Positions 52,751 to 62,393 are shown, numbered from the stretch's first letter. The stretch is DNA of 64,000 bases from Streptomyces sp. ISL-96 (GCF_018614035.1 NZ_JAGGPA010000003.1:1-64000); one strand, 5' to 3'. Made by a program: numbers and translations. Notes: generated by a model from the sequence alone, not told the origin.

Positions 52751-54291
52751 CCGCTGCCGAGGAGAAGTCCCCGCAGACGGGGCCGCGCTGGACCAGTCTG
52801 CGCCTGCGGCTCGTCGTCGTCTTCGCCCTGGTGGCGCTGACGGCCGCCGTCGCCGCGTCGGGCATCGCGTACTGGCTCAACCGCGAGGCGGTGCTGACCC
52901 GTACCCAGGACGCCGCGCTGAACAACTTCCGGCAGGAGATGCAGAACCGCGCGGCCACCCTTCCGCTGCGGCCGACGCAGCCGGAACTCCAGGCCGCGGC
53001 GACGCAGATGGCGGCCGGCGGCAGCCCCGGCTACAGCGTCCTGCTCGTCGACAAGCGTGAGCCGGGCAAGCCGATCGCGGGCACTTCGGACATCGACGCG
53101 CTGACGCTCGACGACGTACCGCGGGAGCTTCAGGACGCGGTGAACCGGCGGCAGAAGGTCACGGACGCAAACGAGTTTCCGTACCACCTGTACTGGGTGC
53201 GCATCAGCCCGAAGGGCAAGCCGCCGTCCCTGGTCGCGGGCACGAAGGTGATCGGCGGCGGGCCCACCGGTTACATGCTGACCTCCCTGGAGCAGGAGCG
53301 CGACGACCTGAACTCGCTGGCCTGGTCCCTCGCCATCGCCACCGCGCTCGCCCTGCTGGGCTCGGCGCTGCTCGCGCAGGCGGCGGCGACGACCGTACTC
53401 AAGCCCGTGCAGCGGCTCGGGGACGCCGCGCGGCGTCTCGGCGAGGGTCAGCTCGACACCCGGCTGCGGGTGTCGGGGACGGACGAACTGGCCGAGCTGT
53501 CACGGACCTTCAACAAGACCGCCGAGTCGCTGGAGAAGAAGGTCGCGGACATGAGCGCGCGGGAGGAGTCGAGCCGCCGCTTCGTCGCGGACATGTCGCA
53601 CGAGCTGCGGACCCCGCTGACCGCGATCACGGCCGTGGCGGAGGTCCTGGAGGACGAGGCCGACAACCTCGACCCGATGATCGCGCCCGCCGTGCACCTG
53701 GTGGTGAGCGAGACGCGCCGGCTCAACGACCTCGTCGAGAACCTGATGGAGGTGACCCGCTTCGACGCGGGTACGGCCCGTCTCGTCCTCGACGACGTCG
53801 ACGTGGCCGACCAGGTGACCGCCTGCATCGACGCCCGCGCGTGGCTGGACGCGGTGGATCTCGACGCCGAGCGCGGCATCATGGCGCGCCTGGACCCGCG
53901 CCGCCTCGACGTCATCCTGGCGAACCTCATCGGGAACGCGCTCAAGCACGGCGGTTCCCCGGTGCGGGTGTCGGTGCGGCCCGTCGACCATGAACTGCTC
54001 ATCGAGGTACGGGACCACGGCCCCGGCATCCCGGAGGACGTACTGCCGCATGTCTTCGACCGCTTCTACAAGGCCAGCGCGTCGCGGCCGCGCTCCGAGG
54101 GCAGCGGGCTCGGCCTGTCCATCGCCATGGAGAACGCGCACATTCACGGCGGGGACATCACCGCGGCCAACTCGCCGGAGGGCGGTGCGGTCTTCGTGCT
54201 GCGGCTGCCGCTGGACGTGTCACGGCCGGCGGACGGCGAAGGGCAAGAGGGCGACGGTTTGAGGGAGGGCGAGGAGTGCGAGGACCAGTGA
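52747..54291 (+). CDS. afsQ2: Sensor histidine kinase AfsQ2
   Basis: AfsQ2 is the membrane sensor kinase partner of AfsQ1. The 514-residue protein has two membrane helices (LVVVFALVALTAAVAASGIA at about 18-40, and LAIATALALLGSALLAQAAA near 195-215), an extracellular sensor loop between them, a HAMP domain, the phospho-acceptor His in DMSHELRTPLTAI, and an ATPase domain with NLIGNALKHG and RDHGPGIP. The start GTG 52747 overlaps the afsQ1 stop as gtga. Confidence 0.95.
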   Translation: MTAAEEKSPQTGPRWTSLRLRLVVVFALVALTAAVAASGIAYWLNREAVLTRTQDAALNNFRQEMQNRAATLPLRPTQPELQAAATQMAAGGSPGYSVLLVDKREPGKPIAGTSDIDALTLDDVPRELQDAVNRRQKVTDANEFPYHLYWVRISPKGKPPSLVAGTKVIGGGPTGYMLTSLEQERDDLNSLAWSLAIATALALLGSALLAQAAATTVLKPVQRLGDAARRLGEGQLDTRLRVSGTDELAELSRTFNKTAESLEKKVADMSAREESSRRFVADMSHELRTPLTAITAVAEVLEDEADNLDPMIAPAVHLVVSETRRLNDLVENLMEVTRFDAGTARLVLDDVDVADQVTACIDARAWLDAVDLDAERGIMARLDPRRLDVILANLIGNALKHGGSPVRVSVRPVDHELLIEVRDHGPGIPEDVLPHVFDRFYKASASRPRSEGSGLGLSIAMENAHIHGGDITAANSPEGGAVFVLRLPLDVSRPADGEGQEGDGLREGEECEDQ

Positions 54292-54893
54292 GGCGCAGGC
54301 TGACCCGTTGCGCGGCCCTCGCCGCGCTCTGCGTCGCGCTCGCCGGGTGCGGGATCAGGACCACTTCGGTGCCGGTCGACGCGGGCGCCGCGCCGTCCCG
54401 CGTGCCGTGCGAGCTGCCGCCGCAGGACTCCGCCGGTGAGGCGGCGACCGGCGTACCGCTCCAGGTGTACCTGGTCTGCGGCGCGCAGCTGGTCTCGGTG
54501 GACCGGGCGGTGCGGATCCCCGAGGAGGAGCTGTCCGACCGGGTGCGGGTCGCGCGGACGCTCCTCGACGAGCTGAAGAAGGAGCCGTCGGACGAGGAGA
54601 AGCAGGCAGGTTTCTCCACGGATGTACGGGAGGCACTGACCGTTTCCGGGGCGCACAAGGGCGATCCCCGGGGCACGCTGCGGCTGAGCAGCCAGCCGGA
54701 GGACCTGCCGACGCACGCGCTGGCGCAGATCGTCTGTACGTACGCGGACAGTGCTGCGGCCGGGCCCGACCGGTCCGTGCTGCTCGGCGGGCCTTCCGAC
54801 GACGCCGTACGCGGCTACCAGTGCACGGCCGCGCTCAAGGCCCGTCCCGAATCGGTACTGCCTACGCTGGGTGAGATCCGTCCTTCGCGCTGA
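54276..54893 (+). CDS. Secreted lipoprotein of the AfsQ locus
   Basis: The 205-residue protein has a lipoprotein signal ending ALAGCGIR (lipobox Cys about 25) and a mature domain with four Cys that could form two disulfides, typical of a GerMN-like or unknown envelope fold. GTG 54276 overlaps afsQ2 by 16 bases, so it is coupled. Its place in the operon suggests a role in sensing by AfsQ2, but no data are visible. Confidence 0.85.
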   Translation: MRGPVRRRLTRCAALAALCVALAGCGIRTTSVPVDAGAAPSRVPCELPPQDSAGEAATGVPLQVYLVCGAQLVSVDRAVRIPEEELSDRVRVARTLLDELKKEPSDEEKQAGFSTDVREALTVSGAHKGDPRGTLRLSSQPEDLPTHALAQIVCTYADSAAAGPDRSVLLGGPSDDAVRGYQCTAALKARPESVLPTLGEIRPSR

Positions 54894-55008
54894 CCGGACC
54901 GGCCGGCGTGTCCGCCCGGCTCGTCACACTGTCGCTCGTCACACGGTCGCTCCAGACACTGTCGCTCCAGGCGGAACCGATCCTGCCGGTACCCGCGTCT
55001 TGGGGGGC

Positions 55009-55557
55009 GTGCGTCATGGCTCGGACGGCAGCGCCGTCATCCTCCGCTTCCGCGCGGCGGGAGGTTTACTCCTCGCCGCGCATCTGCTGCTCGTCGCGTT
55101 GCTGACGCTGCGCCCCCTGGACGTCCCGTGGGTGACCGCACCGAACTTCCAGCCGCTGGCCGGCATCGAGGCGGATCTGGCACTCGGTCCCGCCCGGGCG
55201 GCGCGGCGCATCTGCGAGGGGCTTCTGCTGCTGGCGCCGCTGGGCGTACTGCTGCCGATGGCGGGGGGCCGGCTCCGGGTGTCGCCGGTGGCCTCACTGG
55301 CCCGTACGGTCCTGGCCGGGGCGCTGTTCTCGCTGGGGATCGAGCTGCTCCAGACCGGGGTGCCGGGCCGGGTCGTCGATGTGGACTCGCTGCTGCTGAA
55401 CACGGCCGGGGTGGCGCTGGCGCATCTCGCGGTCGTACCGATGGGGCGGGCTCGGCTGCGCCGCATGCAGCGGCGGGTACCTGGCCGTGCCCTGCGCCGG
55501 GACGAGGTGTCTCAGGGGGGTACCCCGACGATTCCCAGGGTCGGGATCGCCCCGTAG
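55009..55557 (+). CDS. VanZ-like membrane protein
   Basis: The 182-residue protein has five hydrophobic helices and the VanZ-like segments VTAPNFQPLAGIE, LLLLAPLGVLLPMAGG and FSLGIELLQTGVPGRVVDVD, the last being the family signature (SxxIELxQ...R..DxxD). VanZ-family proteins are small envelope proteins, one of which gives low-level teicoplanin resistance; the role here is unknown. The start is GTG 55009 behind a G-rich sequence. The C-terminal 25 residues are basic. Confidence 0.8.
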   Translation: MRHGSDGSAVILRFRAAGGLLLAAHLLLVALLTLRPLDVPWVTAPNFQPLAGIEADLALGPARAARRICEGLLLLAPLGVLLPMAGGRLRVSPVASLARTVLAGALFSLGIELLQTGVPGRVVDVDSLLLNTAGVALAHLAVVPMGRARLRRMQRRVPGRALRRDEVSQGGTPTIPRVGIAP

Positions 55558-55649
55558 AGCGACGCTTTGGGCGGGTCTCGGCGAGCAGTATGGAGATATC
55601 GGGAGGCACACCGGAAGTGACCCCCCGCCCAGCTCACGAGGAGCCCGCC

Positions 55650-55850
55650 ATGACCGCCCTTGTCCGCCCCCGTAACGGCCGTGTGATCGGCGGAGTGTGC
55701 GCTGCGCTGGCGCGGCGCTTCGGTACCTCGGCGACCACGATGCGAGTGATCTTCGTGGCCTCGTGTCTGCTGCCGGGGCCGCAGTTCCTGGTGTACCTGG
55801 CGCTGTGGGTGTTCCTGCCCAGCGAAGACACCGCGAAGACCGCCTGGTAG
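55650..55850 (+). CDS. PspC-domain small membrane protein
   Basis: The 66-residue protein starts MTALVRPRNGRVIGGVCAAL and has one or two membrane segments (TMRVIFVASCLLPGPQFLVYL), which is the PspC-like motif. PspC proteins take part in membrane-stress responses in other bacteria; in Streptomyces many stand alone. ATG 55650 has ACGAGGAG about eight bases upstream. A terminator follows. Confidence 0.88.
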   Translation: MTALVRPRNGRVIGGVCAALARRFGTSATTMRVIFVASCLLPGPQFLVYLALWVFLPSEDTAKTAW

Positions 55851-55869
55851 TCCGGCGTACGAACACGGA

Positions 55870-55905
55870 GGGGCGCGCACCGGAACGGATTCCGGTGCGC
55901 GCCCC
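55870..55905 (+). terminator. Terminator after the PspC gene
   Basis: A perfect 15-bp stem ggggcgcgcaccgga/tccggtgcgcgcccc followed by tttt. Confidence 0.88.
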
Positions 55906-55931
55906 TTTTGCGCGTGCGGTGCGCGGGTGCG

Positions 55932-56318
55932 TCAGCCGCCGAGGCCGGGCAGCGAGCCCGCCGGCAGCCCGCCCGTCGGCAGCCCGCCGAGCAGCCCCTT
56001 GACCGGGTCGGCGCTGCGGGGCCCGCCCTTTTCGCCGCTCGGCGTGGCCTTGGACGTGGCCTCGCCGAGGGCCGCCGGCAGCGTGGTGGCAGCCCCGGTG
56101 AGCGCGTTCTGGGCACCGGCCAGCGCCTCGGGAGCTCCGCCGGGGAGCTTGGTGACGACGTCCTGCACGGGCAGCGTCGTGGTGACGGAGCTCAGCGTGC
56201 CCGTCAGGTCGGGTACGGCCGGGAGGGCCGGCGCCGCGGATGCGCTGCCGGCGGCGGCAGCGGCGAACGCGGCACCGAGAGCGGCGACACCGAGGGTCTT
56301 GGCAGCAGACTGCTTCAT
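55932..56318 (-). CDS. Small secreted protein, Ala/Gly/Leu/Pro-rich
   Basis: This 128-residue precursor has a signal peptide (MKQSAAKTLGVAALGAAF, cleavage near ASA-AP) and a low-complexity mature region (PALPAVPDLTGTLSSV, GALPTGGLPAGSLPGLGG-like tail). It resembles Streptomyces small secreted, possibly surface proteins and, loosely, the product at 44826. Function is unknown. Start ATG 56318. Confidence 0.65.
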   Translation of the reverse strand: MKQSAAKTLGVAALGAAFAAAAAGSASAAPALPAVPDLTGTLSSVTTTLPVQDVVTKLPGGAPEALAGAQNALTGAATTLPAALGEATSKATPSGEKGGPRSADPVKGLLGGLPTGGLPAGSLPGLGG

Positions 56319-56442
56319 GAAAAGAACGTCCTCGCAAACGGGGATGGGGAGCGGCTCTGCAAGCTAGCCACGCCGCGACTCCGCCGCAAACACGCGAAAG
56401 CGGCCGGGAATCGCGTTCCCGGCCGCCTCCGGTGCGGAGTAC

Positions 56443-57597
56443 TCAGCCTCGGGTGGAGGAAGAACCGCTGGTCGTGGCGGTTTGCCGGAACAGCCATTCG
56501 GATTTCAACTCGGCATATCCAGGCTTGATCACGTCATTGATCATGGCAAGGCGTTCATCGAAAGGAATGAATGCTGATTTCATCGCATTGACTGTGAACC
56601 ACTGCATGTCGTCGAGCGTGTAGCCGAAAGCGTCGATCAGGTGCTCGAACTCGCGGCTCATGCTGGTGCCGCTCATCAGCCGGTTGTCGGTGTTGACGGT
56701 GGTGCGGAAGTGCAGCTTGCGCAGCAGCCCGATGGGGTGTGCGGCGTACGAGTCGGCCGCGCCCGTCTGGAGGTTGGACGTCGGGCACATCTCCAGCGGG
56801 ATGCGCTTGTCGCGCACGTACGCGGCGAGGCGGCCCAGCGTGACGCTGCCGTCGTCGGCGACCTCGATGTCGTCGATGATGCGTACGCCGTGACCGAGCC
56901 GGTCGGCGCCGCACCACTGGAGCGCCTGCCAGATGGAGGGGAGCCCGAAGGCCTCACCGGCGTGGATCGTGAAGTGGTTGTTCTCGCGCTTGAGGTACTC
57001 GAAGGCGTCGAGGTGGCGGGTGGGCGGGAAGCCCGCCTCGGCGCCGGCGATGTCGAAGCCGACGACGCCGTTGCCGCGGTAGCGGTTGGCGAGCTCGGCG
57101 ATCTCCAGGGCGCGGGCGGCGTGCCGCATCGCGGTCAGCAGGGCGCCGACCCGGATGCGGTGGCCGTTCGCCTTCGCGCGGCGCTCGCCCTCGCGGAAGC
57201 CGTCGGTGACGGCCTCGACGACCTCTTCGAGGGTCAGCCCCTTCTCCAGGTGCTGCTCGGGGGCGTACCGGACCTCGGCGTAGACGACACCGTCCTCGGC
57301 GAGGTCCTCGGCGCACTCGGCGGCGACGCGGAAGAGCGCGTCACGCGTCTGCATGACGGCGCAGGTGTGGGCGAAGGTCTCCAGGTATCGCTCCAGCGAA
57401 CCGGAGTCGGCGGCCTCGCGGAACCAGATGCCGAGCTTGTCGGCGTCGGTCTCGGGAAGGGCCTGGTAACCCGCCTCGCGGGCGAGATCGATGATCGTGC
57501 CGGGCCGCAGACCACCGTCGAGGTGGTCGTGGAGCAGCACCTTCGGGGCGCGGCGGATCTGGTCCGCGGTGGGCGTGTTAGGGGTCTCGCTCGTCAT
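56443..57597 (-). CDS. add: Adenosine deaminase
   Basis: Add hydrolyses adenosine and deoxyadenosine to (deoxy)inosine and ammonia, feeding PNP. The 384-residue TIM-barrel enzyme has zinc ligands in [16 protein letters not shown] with the catalytic Glu, HGVRI and [10 protein letters not shown] with the Asp pair. Start ATG 57597. The palindrome CTACGCGCGTAG lies 16 bases upstream, identical to those before PNP and deoC, which suggests common regulation. Confidence 0.94.
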   Translation of the reverse strand: MTSETPNTPTADQIRRAPKVLLHDHLDGGLRPGTIIDLAREAGYQALPETDADKLGIWFREAADSGSLERYLETFAHTCAVMQTRDALFRVAAECAEDLAEDGVVYAEVRYAPEQHLEKGLTLEEVVEAVTDGFREGERRAKANGHRIRVGALLTAMRHAARALEIAELANRYRGNGVVGFDIAGAEAGFPPTRHLDAFEYLKRENNHFTIHAGEAFGLPSIWQALQWCGADRLGHGVRIIDDIEVADDGSVTLGRLAAYVRDKRIPLEMCPTSNLQTGAADSYAAHPIGLLRKLHFRTTVNTDNRLMSGTSMSREFEHLIDAFGYTLDDMQWFTVNAMKSAFIPFDERLAMINDVIKPGYAELKSEWLFRQTATTSGSSSTRG

Positions 57598-57613
57598 CTG
57601 CGCACTCTACCTC

Positions 57614-57625
57614 CTACGCGCGTAG
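57614..57625. promoter_or_regulatory. Palindrome CTACGCGCGTAG upstream of add
   Basis: The third identical 12-bp palindrome, 16 bases before the add ATG. Confidence 0.65.
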
Positions 57626-57699
57626 ATCGCCTCTGTCGATACGTAACAGTGACCGCGCGGACGGGTGGAGTACATCTGGGCTTCTGAGACTGTTCTGTC

Positions 57700-58482
57700 A
57701 TGGCACAGCAAGCAATCCCGGTTTCCGGGGCCGCCCGATTGGGCCGGCCGGTCGGAGCGGCCCGAGTGGCCGGGGGCGGTGACCGCCGCACGGTGTGCGG
57801 CGTAGTCCTGCTTCTCCCCCCAGGCGAACCGATGTCGGCGCGCAGACCCTCCCCGCTGGCGTACGCCGGTGTACGGCCGCTGGCGCGGAGTCTGGCCGCG
57901 GCGGGGCGGGCGGACGGGCTCGTCGCCCACGTCGTCCGCTACCGCGGCCGCGGCTGGAACGGCTCGGACGCGCGGCTCGCGGCGGATGCGACGTGGGCGG
58001 CGGACGAGGTCGTACGGCGCTACGGGGACGTACCGGTGTGTCTGGCGGGGATCGACATGGGCGGGCGGGCGGCGCTGCACGCGGCGGGTCACCCGGCTGT
58101 GAACTCCGTGCTGGCGGTCGCGCCGTGGCTTCCGGACGACGATGTCGCGGCGGCGGAGGAGCCGGTGAAGCAGCTGGCCGGGCGCCATGTGCTGATCGTG
58201 CACGGAACGAATGACGAACGTACCGATCCGGAACTGTCGTACCGGCTGGCGGAGCGGGCGAAGAAGGTCAACCGGGACACGTGCCGCTTCGAGGTCCACT
58301 CGGACGGCCACTCGCTGCGCCAGCACCGCCCGGAAGTGCTGGCCCTGGCGGCCGACTTCGTCCTGGGCGCGCTGTTCGGCCGAGGGTACGCCCGCCCCCT
58401 GGCCGACGCGCTGGCCGCGCCGCCGCCGCTGGGCTTGCGCATGCCCCTGGCCTCCGGCTTCGGCCACGCGCTACGGCGCTGA
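57700..58482 (+). CDS. Alpha/beta-hydrolase-fold protein with Asp at the nucleophile elbow
   Basis: The 260-residue cytosolic protein has the strand-turn-helix GVVLLLPPGEPMS, the elbow GIDMGGRAALHAA, where Asp replaces the usual Ser, a later acidic HGTNDERTDPE and the His in SDGHSLRQH. Asp nucleophiles occur in epoxide hydrolases and dehalogenases, so an esterase is not the obvious choice. The ATG at 57700 is accepted; the first 40 residues are weakly conserved and a start at 57832 (MSARRPS) is possible. It is transcribed away from add. Confidence 0.75.
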   Translation: MAQQAIPVSGAARLGRPVGAARVAGGGDRRTVCGVVLLLPPGEPMSARRPSPLAYAGVRPLARSLAAAGRADGLVAHVVRYRGRGWNGSDARLAADATWAADEVVRRYGDVPVCLAGIDMGGRAALHAAGHPAVNSVLAVAPWLPDDDVAAAEEPVKQLAGRHVLIVHGTNDERTDPELSYRLAERAKKVNRDTCRFEVHSDGHSLRQHRPEVLALAADFVLGALFGRGYARPLADALAAPPPLGLRMPLASGFGHALRR

Positions 58483-58529
58483 CGCACTCCGGCTGCGCGG
58501 GGCCTCTTCCCCAACCCGCCTCTTCCCGA

Positions 58530-58570
58530 ACGCGGACGGGCTGGAGTCCAGCCTCTCCGGCCTTTGAGGA
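58530..58570. repeat. Copy of the dispersed intergenic repeat
   Basis: acgcggacgggctgga and tccagcctctccggcctttg form a short imperfect palindrome followed by gggacggagcccc, a diverged copy of the element at 13473. Confidence 0.6.
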
Positions 58571-58611
58571 AGGGCGGGTTGGGACGGAGCCCCAGTTCGG
58601 GAAGCCGGCTC

Positions 58612-58890
58612 TCAACCCTCCGGCACCGCTTCCGCCACCCAGCCGTACGGGAGCTCCCCTCCGTCGAGGGTGATCGCTTCCACCGCGCGCGTGCGGGGAT
58701 CGATGTCGGCCGCCACCCCGTCGCCCTCGTAGCGGGGGTAGCCGGACGCCCCCGTACCGCCAGTCGCTTCCACCACCGCTGTCCGCAGCGTGGACCCATG
58801 GTCGGGATGACCGTCGGCATCCGCAGCCCGGGGCTTGATCTCCACCGTGTAGCGGGCGGGCGGCGGCTGCGGAGTAGCAGGAGTCGGCAT
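58612..58890 (-). CDS. Conserved hypothetical 92-residue protein
   Basis: The product starts MPTPATPQPPPARYTVEIKP and has an ADADGHPDHGSTL segment and then DPRTRAVEAITLDGGELPYG. It is soluble, with a Pro-rich N-terminus and one likely beta-rich domain. I do not recognise its family. It sits between the hydrolase and the LysR gene. Confidence 0.6.
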   Translation of the reverse strand: MPTPATPQPPPARYTVEIKPRAADADGHPDHGSTLRTAVVEATGGTGASGYPRYEGDGVAADIDPRTRAVEAITLDGGELPYGWVAEAVPEG

Positions 58891-59015
58891 ACTTCGACGC
58901 TAGCGCCGCCCACTACCGTCCGCCCCGCACGACGCGCGCCCCGCGCCACCCTCTGCCAGGGGCAAACGCGTGATCCGTCTGGTGCCGTCAGTCCGTGACC
59001 AGCGGTCCCCCTCGC

Positions 59016-59969
59016 TCACTCCGGGAGCAAGTGGCCCCTGCGCGACAGCAGGAAGCGCTTGAAGGCGGCCACCGGCGGTGTGTCCGGGTGGCCGTCCAGC
59101 CACGCGACTCCGATCTCGCGTACGGCGCGCGGGGCCGTCACCGTCAGTTCCCTGACGCCGGGGCGGGCCACGGCCGGGGGCGGCAGCAGGGCGACGCCGA
59201 GGCCCGCCGCCACCAGGCCCCGCAGCGTCTCCGCCTCCTCGCCCTCGAACGCGACGCGCGGCTTGAAGCCCGCCTCGGCGCACAGGTCGTCGGTGATACG
59301 GCGCAGCCCGTAGCCGGGTTCGAGGGTGACGAACGCCTCGTCGGCCGCCTCGGCGAGCCGCACGCGCTTCCGGGTGGCCAGGCGGTGGTCGTCCGGGACG
59401 ACCAGGCGCAGCCGCTGCTCGTCGATGCGGCGCGCGACGAGGTCGGGGGCGTCGGGGACGGGGGAGGTCAGGCAGAGGTCGAGGTCGCCGGCGCGCAGCC
59501 GTTCGATCATGGCTTCGCCGTAGTTCTGGACGAGCTGGAAGCGGACCCGCGGGTGGTCTGCGCGGAACGCGCGGATCAGGCCGGGGACGGTTTCCGAGCC
59601 CATGGTGTGCAGGAAGCCGAAGGCGACCTTGCCGGTCGCGGGGTCCGCGTCGGCGCGTACCGACTCCGCCGCCCGCTCGACCTCGGCCAGTGCGCGCTCG
59701 ACGGTGGTGAGGAAGGTGCGCCCGGCGGGGGTGAGCGAGACGGTACGGCCCTTGCGGGCGAACAGCGCGACGCCCAGGTCCTCCTCCAGCCTGACCATGG
59801 CGCGCGAGAGCGTCGACTGCGGGACGGCCAACTCGTGGGCCGCGCGCGTGACGTGCTCGTGGCGGGCGACCGCCGCGAAGTACGCGAGGCGCGGCGCGAG
59901 TACCTGCTGGATGTCTTCTTCGTAACTGCTGGGTGACAGCCGGGGCCGTGAGCTCGGGTTATGCAGCAT
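59016..59969 (-). CDS. LysR-family transcriptional regulator
   Basis: The 317-residue protein has an N-terminal HTH (LAYFAAVARHEHVTRAAHEL, VPQSTLSRAMVRLEEDLG) and a LysR substrate-binding domain (GKVAFGFLHTMGSETVPGLI). It starts at ATG 59969. It is divergent from the MFS exporter gene, with gcattggac/gttcaatgc arms in the gap, so it probably controls that gene. The inducer is unknown. Confidence 0.88.
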   Translation of the reverse strand: MLHNPSSRPRLSPSSYEEDIQQVLAPRLAYFAAVARHEHVTRAAHELAVPQSTLSRAMVRLEEDLGVALFARKGRTVSLTPAGRTFLTTVERALAEVERAAESVRADADPATGKVAFGFLHTMGSETVPGLIRAFRADHPRVRFQLVQNYGEAMIERLRAGDLDLCLTSPVPDAPDLVARRIDEQRLRLVVPDDHRLATRKRVRLAEAADEAFVTLEPGYGLRRITDDLCAEAGFKPRVAFEGEEAETLRGLVAAGLGVALLPPPAVARPGVRELTVTAPRAVREIGVAWLDGHPDTPPVAAFKRFLLSRRGHLLPE

Positions 59970-59992
59970 GGGATTGATTATCGCGGGTTTGT

Positions 59993-60031
59993 GCATTGGA
60001 CGCATGAAGCTGCTGTGCCTACGTTCAATGC
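59993..60031. promoter_or_regulatory. Inverted repeat between LysR and MFS genes
   Basis: gcattggac (59993-60001) and gttcaatgc (60023-60031) are inverted with one mismatch and 21 bases between them, directly before the MFS start. Confidence 0.45.
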
Positions 60032-61342
60032 ATGCCTCCTGCCAGTACCAAGGCGTCCACCACCCATGTGGACGCCGACGCCGTTGTTGACGTTGACACC
60101 GACTCCCGTCTCGCCCCCTCCGTGCCCGGTTACCGCCGGATGAGCTTCGCGCTCTTCGCCGCCGGGGTCGCGACGTTCGCCCTCCTCTACTCCACCCAGG
60201 CGCTGCTGCCGCTGATCTCCGCCGACTTCGGCGCGAGCGCGAGCGCCGCCAGCTGGACCGTCTCGGCGGCCACGGGTGCGCTGGCCCTGTTCGTACTGCC
60301 GATGAGCGCGCTCTCGGAGCGCTTCGGGCGCAGCCGGATGATGACGGTCTCGCTGACGGTCGCCGTCGCGGTCGGCCTGCTGGTGCCGTTCGCGCCCTCG
60401 CTGGAGTGGCTGGTGGCGCTGCGCGTGGTGCAGGGCGCCGCGCTGGCCGGTGTGCCGGCCTCCGCGATGGCCTTTCTGGCGGAAGAGGTACGGCCGAAGG
60501 CGCTGGTCGGGGCGATCGGGCTGTTCGTGGCGGGCAACTCCATCGGCGGGATGAGCGGCCGCATCGTCACTGGCTGGGCGGCCCAGCTGTGGGACTGGCG
60601 CGTGGCGCTGGCCGCCGTCGGACTGATGTCCGTGGTGTGCGTGGTGGTGTACCGGCTGATGCTGCCGAAGGCCCGCCACTTCACGCCCGGTTCGCTGAAC
60701 CCGCGGGCGCTGGCGAAGACGGTCCGCGGCCACCTGGCCGACCCGCTGCTGCTGCGCCTGTACGCCATCGGCGCGCTCTTCATGACGGTCTTCGGCGCGG
60801 TCTACACGGTGATCGGCTACCGGCTGGTCGAGGCTCCCTTCAGCCTCCCGCAGGGCGTCATCGGGTCTGTGTTCCTGGTGTATCTCGTCGGTACGGTCTC
60901 CTCCGCGGCGGCCGGAAAGCTGGTAGCCCGCCTGGGCCGCCGGGGTGCCCTGTACCTGGCGGTGTCGACGACCGCGGCCGGTCTGCTGCTCTCGGTGGCC
61001 GACGCGCTGGCCGCCGTGCTGGCGGGCCTGGTGCTGATCACCGCCGGGTTCTTCGCGGGGCACGCGGTCGCGTCCTCCTCGGTGAGCCGTACGGCGAAGA
61101 CCGGCCGGGCGCACGCATCCGCGCTCTACCAGTCGGCGTACTACCTGGGCAGCAGCGTCGGCGGCACGCTCGGCGCGGTGGCCTTCCACGCCGGCGGCTG
61201 GGCGGGGACCGTGCTCCTCGGACTGGTCGCGGTGCTCGGGGTCGTGTCGATCACGCTGTACGGCACCCGGGTCGCCAGGGTCGAACAGCGGCAGCACATT
61301 TCGCGATCCGTTTCGCGGCCCGTTTTCGCGGCCCGCCCCTGA
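60032..61342 (+). CDS. MFS drug/metabolite transporter (12 helices)
   Basis: The 436-residue membrane protein has an acidic N-terminal 30 residues, then 12 hydrophobic helices, the MFS motif [21 protein letters not shown] segment, and a central loop around [15 protein letters not shown]. It resembles YnfM/AraJ-type efflux pumps. ATG 60032 is chosen. Divergent LysR control is likely. The substrate is not evident. Confidence 0.88.
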   Translation: MPPASTKASTTHVDADAVVDVDTDSRLAPSVPGYRRMSFALFAAGVATFALLYSTQALLPLISADFGASASAASWTVSAATGALALFVLPMSALSERFGRSRMMTVSLTVAVAVGLLVPFAPSLEWLVALRVVQGAALAGVPASAMAFLAEEVRPKALVGAIGLFVAGNSIGGMSGRIVTGWAAQLWDWRVALAAVGLMSVVCVVVYRLMLPKARHFTPGSLNPRALAKTVRGHLADPLLLRLYAIGALFMTVFGAVYTVIGYRLVEAPFSLPQGVIGSVFLVYLVGTVSSAAAGKLVARLGRRGALYLAVSTTAAGLLLSVADALAAVLAGLVLITAGFFAGHAVASSSVSRTAKTGRAHASALYQSAYYLGSSVGGTLGAVAFHAGGWAGTVLLGLVAVLGVVSITLYGTRVARVEQRQHISRSVSRPVFAARP

Positions 61343-61406
61343 ATGTCAGTGGCGTCCGGTAACTTCCGAAGTGCTGGTGCCAAAGGCGGCGAGTGGGGTG
61401 GACCCG

Positions 61407-62393
61407 ATGGGTGATGTCGTGACGACGCAGGACCTGGATTCCCGGCTGGAGAAGCACCGGACCGAGCTGACCGGGTACTGCTACCGGATGCTTGGGTCCG
61501 CCTTCGAAGCGGACGACGCCGTGCAGGACACGATGGTCCGGGCCTGGCGGAATTTCGACAAGTTCGAGGGGCGGTCGTCGCTGCGTTCGTGGTTGTACCG
61601 CATCGCGACGAACGTATGCCTCGACATGCTCAACGCGGGAAATCGCAGGGCCCGCCCGATGGACCTGACGGCCGCGACGCCGGTGGCGCAGGCCGCGCTC
61701 AATCCGCGGCCCGAGGTCACCTGGCTGGAGCCGGTGCCGGACGGGCGGGTGCTGCCTTCGGTGGCGGATCCGGCGGAGACCGCCGTGGCGCGGGAGACCG
61801 TGCGCCTCGCGTTCGTCGCCGCGCTCCAGCATCTGCCGCCGAAACAGCGGGCGGTGCTGATCCTGCGCGAGGTGCTGGCCTGGAAGGCGAGCGAGGTCGC
61901 GGAGCTGCTGGACACCACGGTCGCCTCGGTGAACAGCGCGCTCCAGCGGGCCCGCGCGACGATCGCCGAGCACCGCTCGCAGGAGACGGACACCGCGAAT
62001 CCGCTGGACGAGGAGCAGCAGAAGCTGCTGGAGCGGTACGTCGCGGCCTTCGAGGGGTACGACATGGCGGCCCTGACGGCGCTGCTCCATGAGGACGCCA
62101 CGCTGTCCATGCCGCCGTACGACCTGTGGCTCCAGGGGCACGACAACATCGTCGGCTGGATGCTGGGCGTCGGCGAGGTCTGCCGGGGCTCGAAGCTGGT
62201 CCCGGTCGTGGCCAACGGCACGCCGGCCTTCGCCCACTACCACCCGAGCCAGTCGGGCGACGGCAGTTTCGAGCCGTGGGCGCTCATGGTCATCGAGATC
62301 GTGGAGGGCAAAGTCAGCGGGATCACGTCCTTCCTGGACACGAAGCGCTGGTTCCCGCTCTTCGATCTGCCGCCGCGCCTGGAGAAGGAGTAG
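61407..62393 (+). CDS. ECF sigma factor with C-terminal SnoaL-like domain
   Basis: The 328-residue protein belongs to the SigX5/ECF56-like group: region 2 has [20 protein letters not shown] and [17 protein letters not shown], region 4 has [20 protein letters not shown], and a SnoaL-like domain (residues about 205-320) starts at [19 protein letters not shown]. These factors lack a separate anti-sigma and the C-terminal domain may regulate them. ATG 61407 is chosen over 61371. It is followed 15 bases on by the disrupted small gene. Confidence 0.85.
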   Translation: MGDVVTTQDLDSRLEKHRTELTGYCYRMLGSAFEADDAVQDTMVRAWRNFDKFEGRSSLRSWLYRIATNVCLDMLNAGNRRARPMDLTAATPVAQAALNPRPEVTWLEPVPDGRVLPSVADPAETAVARETVRLAFVAALQHLPPKQRAVLILREVLAWKASEVAELLDTTVASVNSALQRARATIAEHRSQETDTANPLDEEQQKLLERYVAAFEGYDMAALTALLHEDATLSMPPYDLWLQGHDNIVGWMLGVGEVCRGSKLVPVVANGTPAFAHYHPSQSGDGSFEPWALMVIEIVEGKVSGITSFLDTKRWFPLFDLPPRLEKE

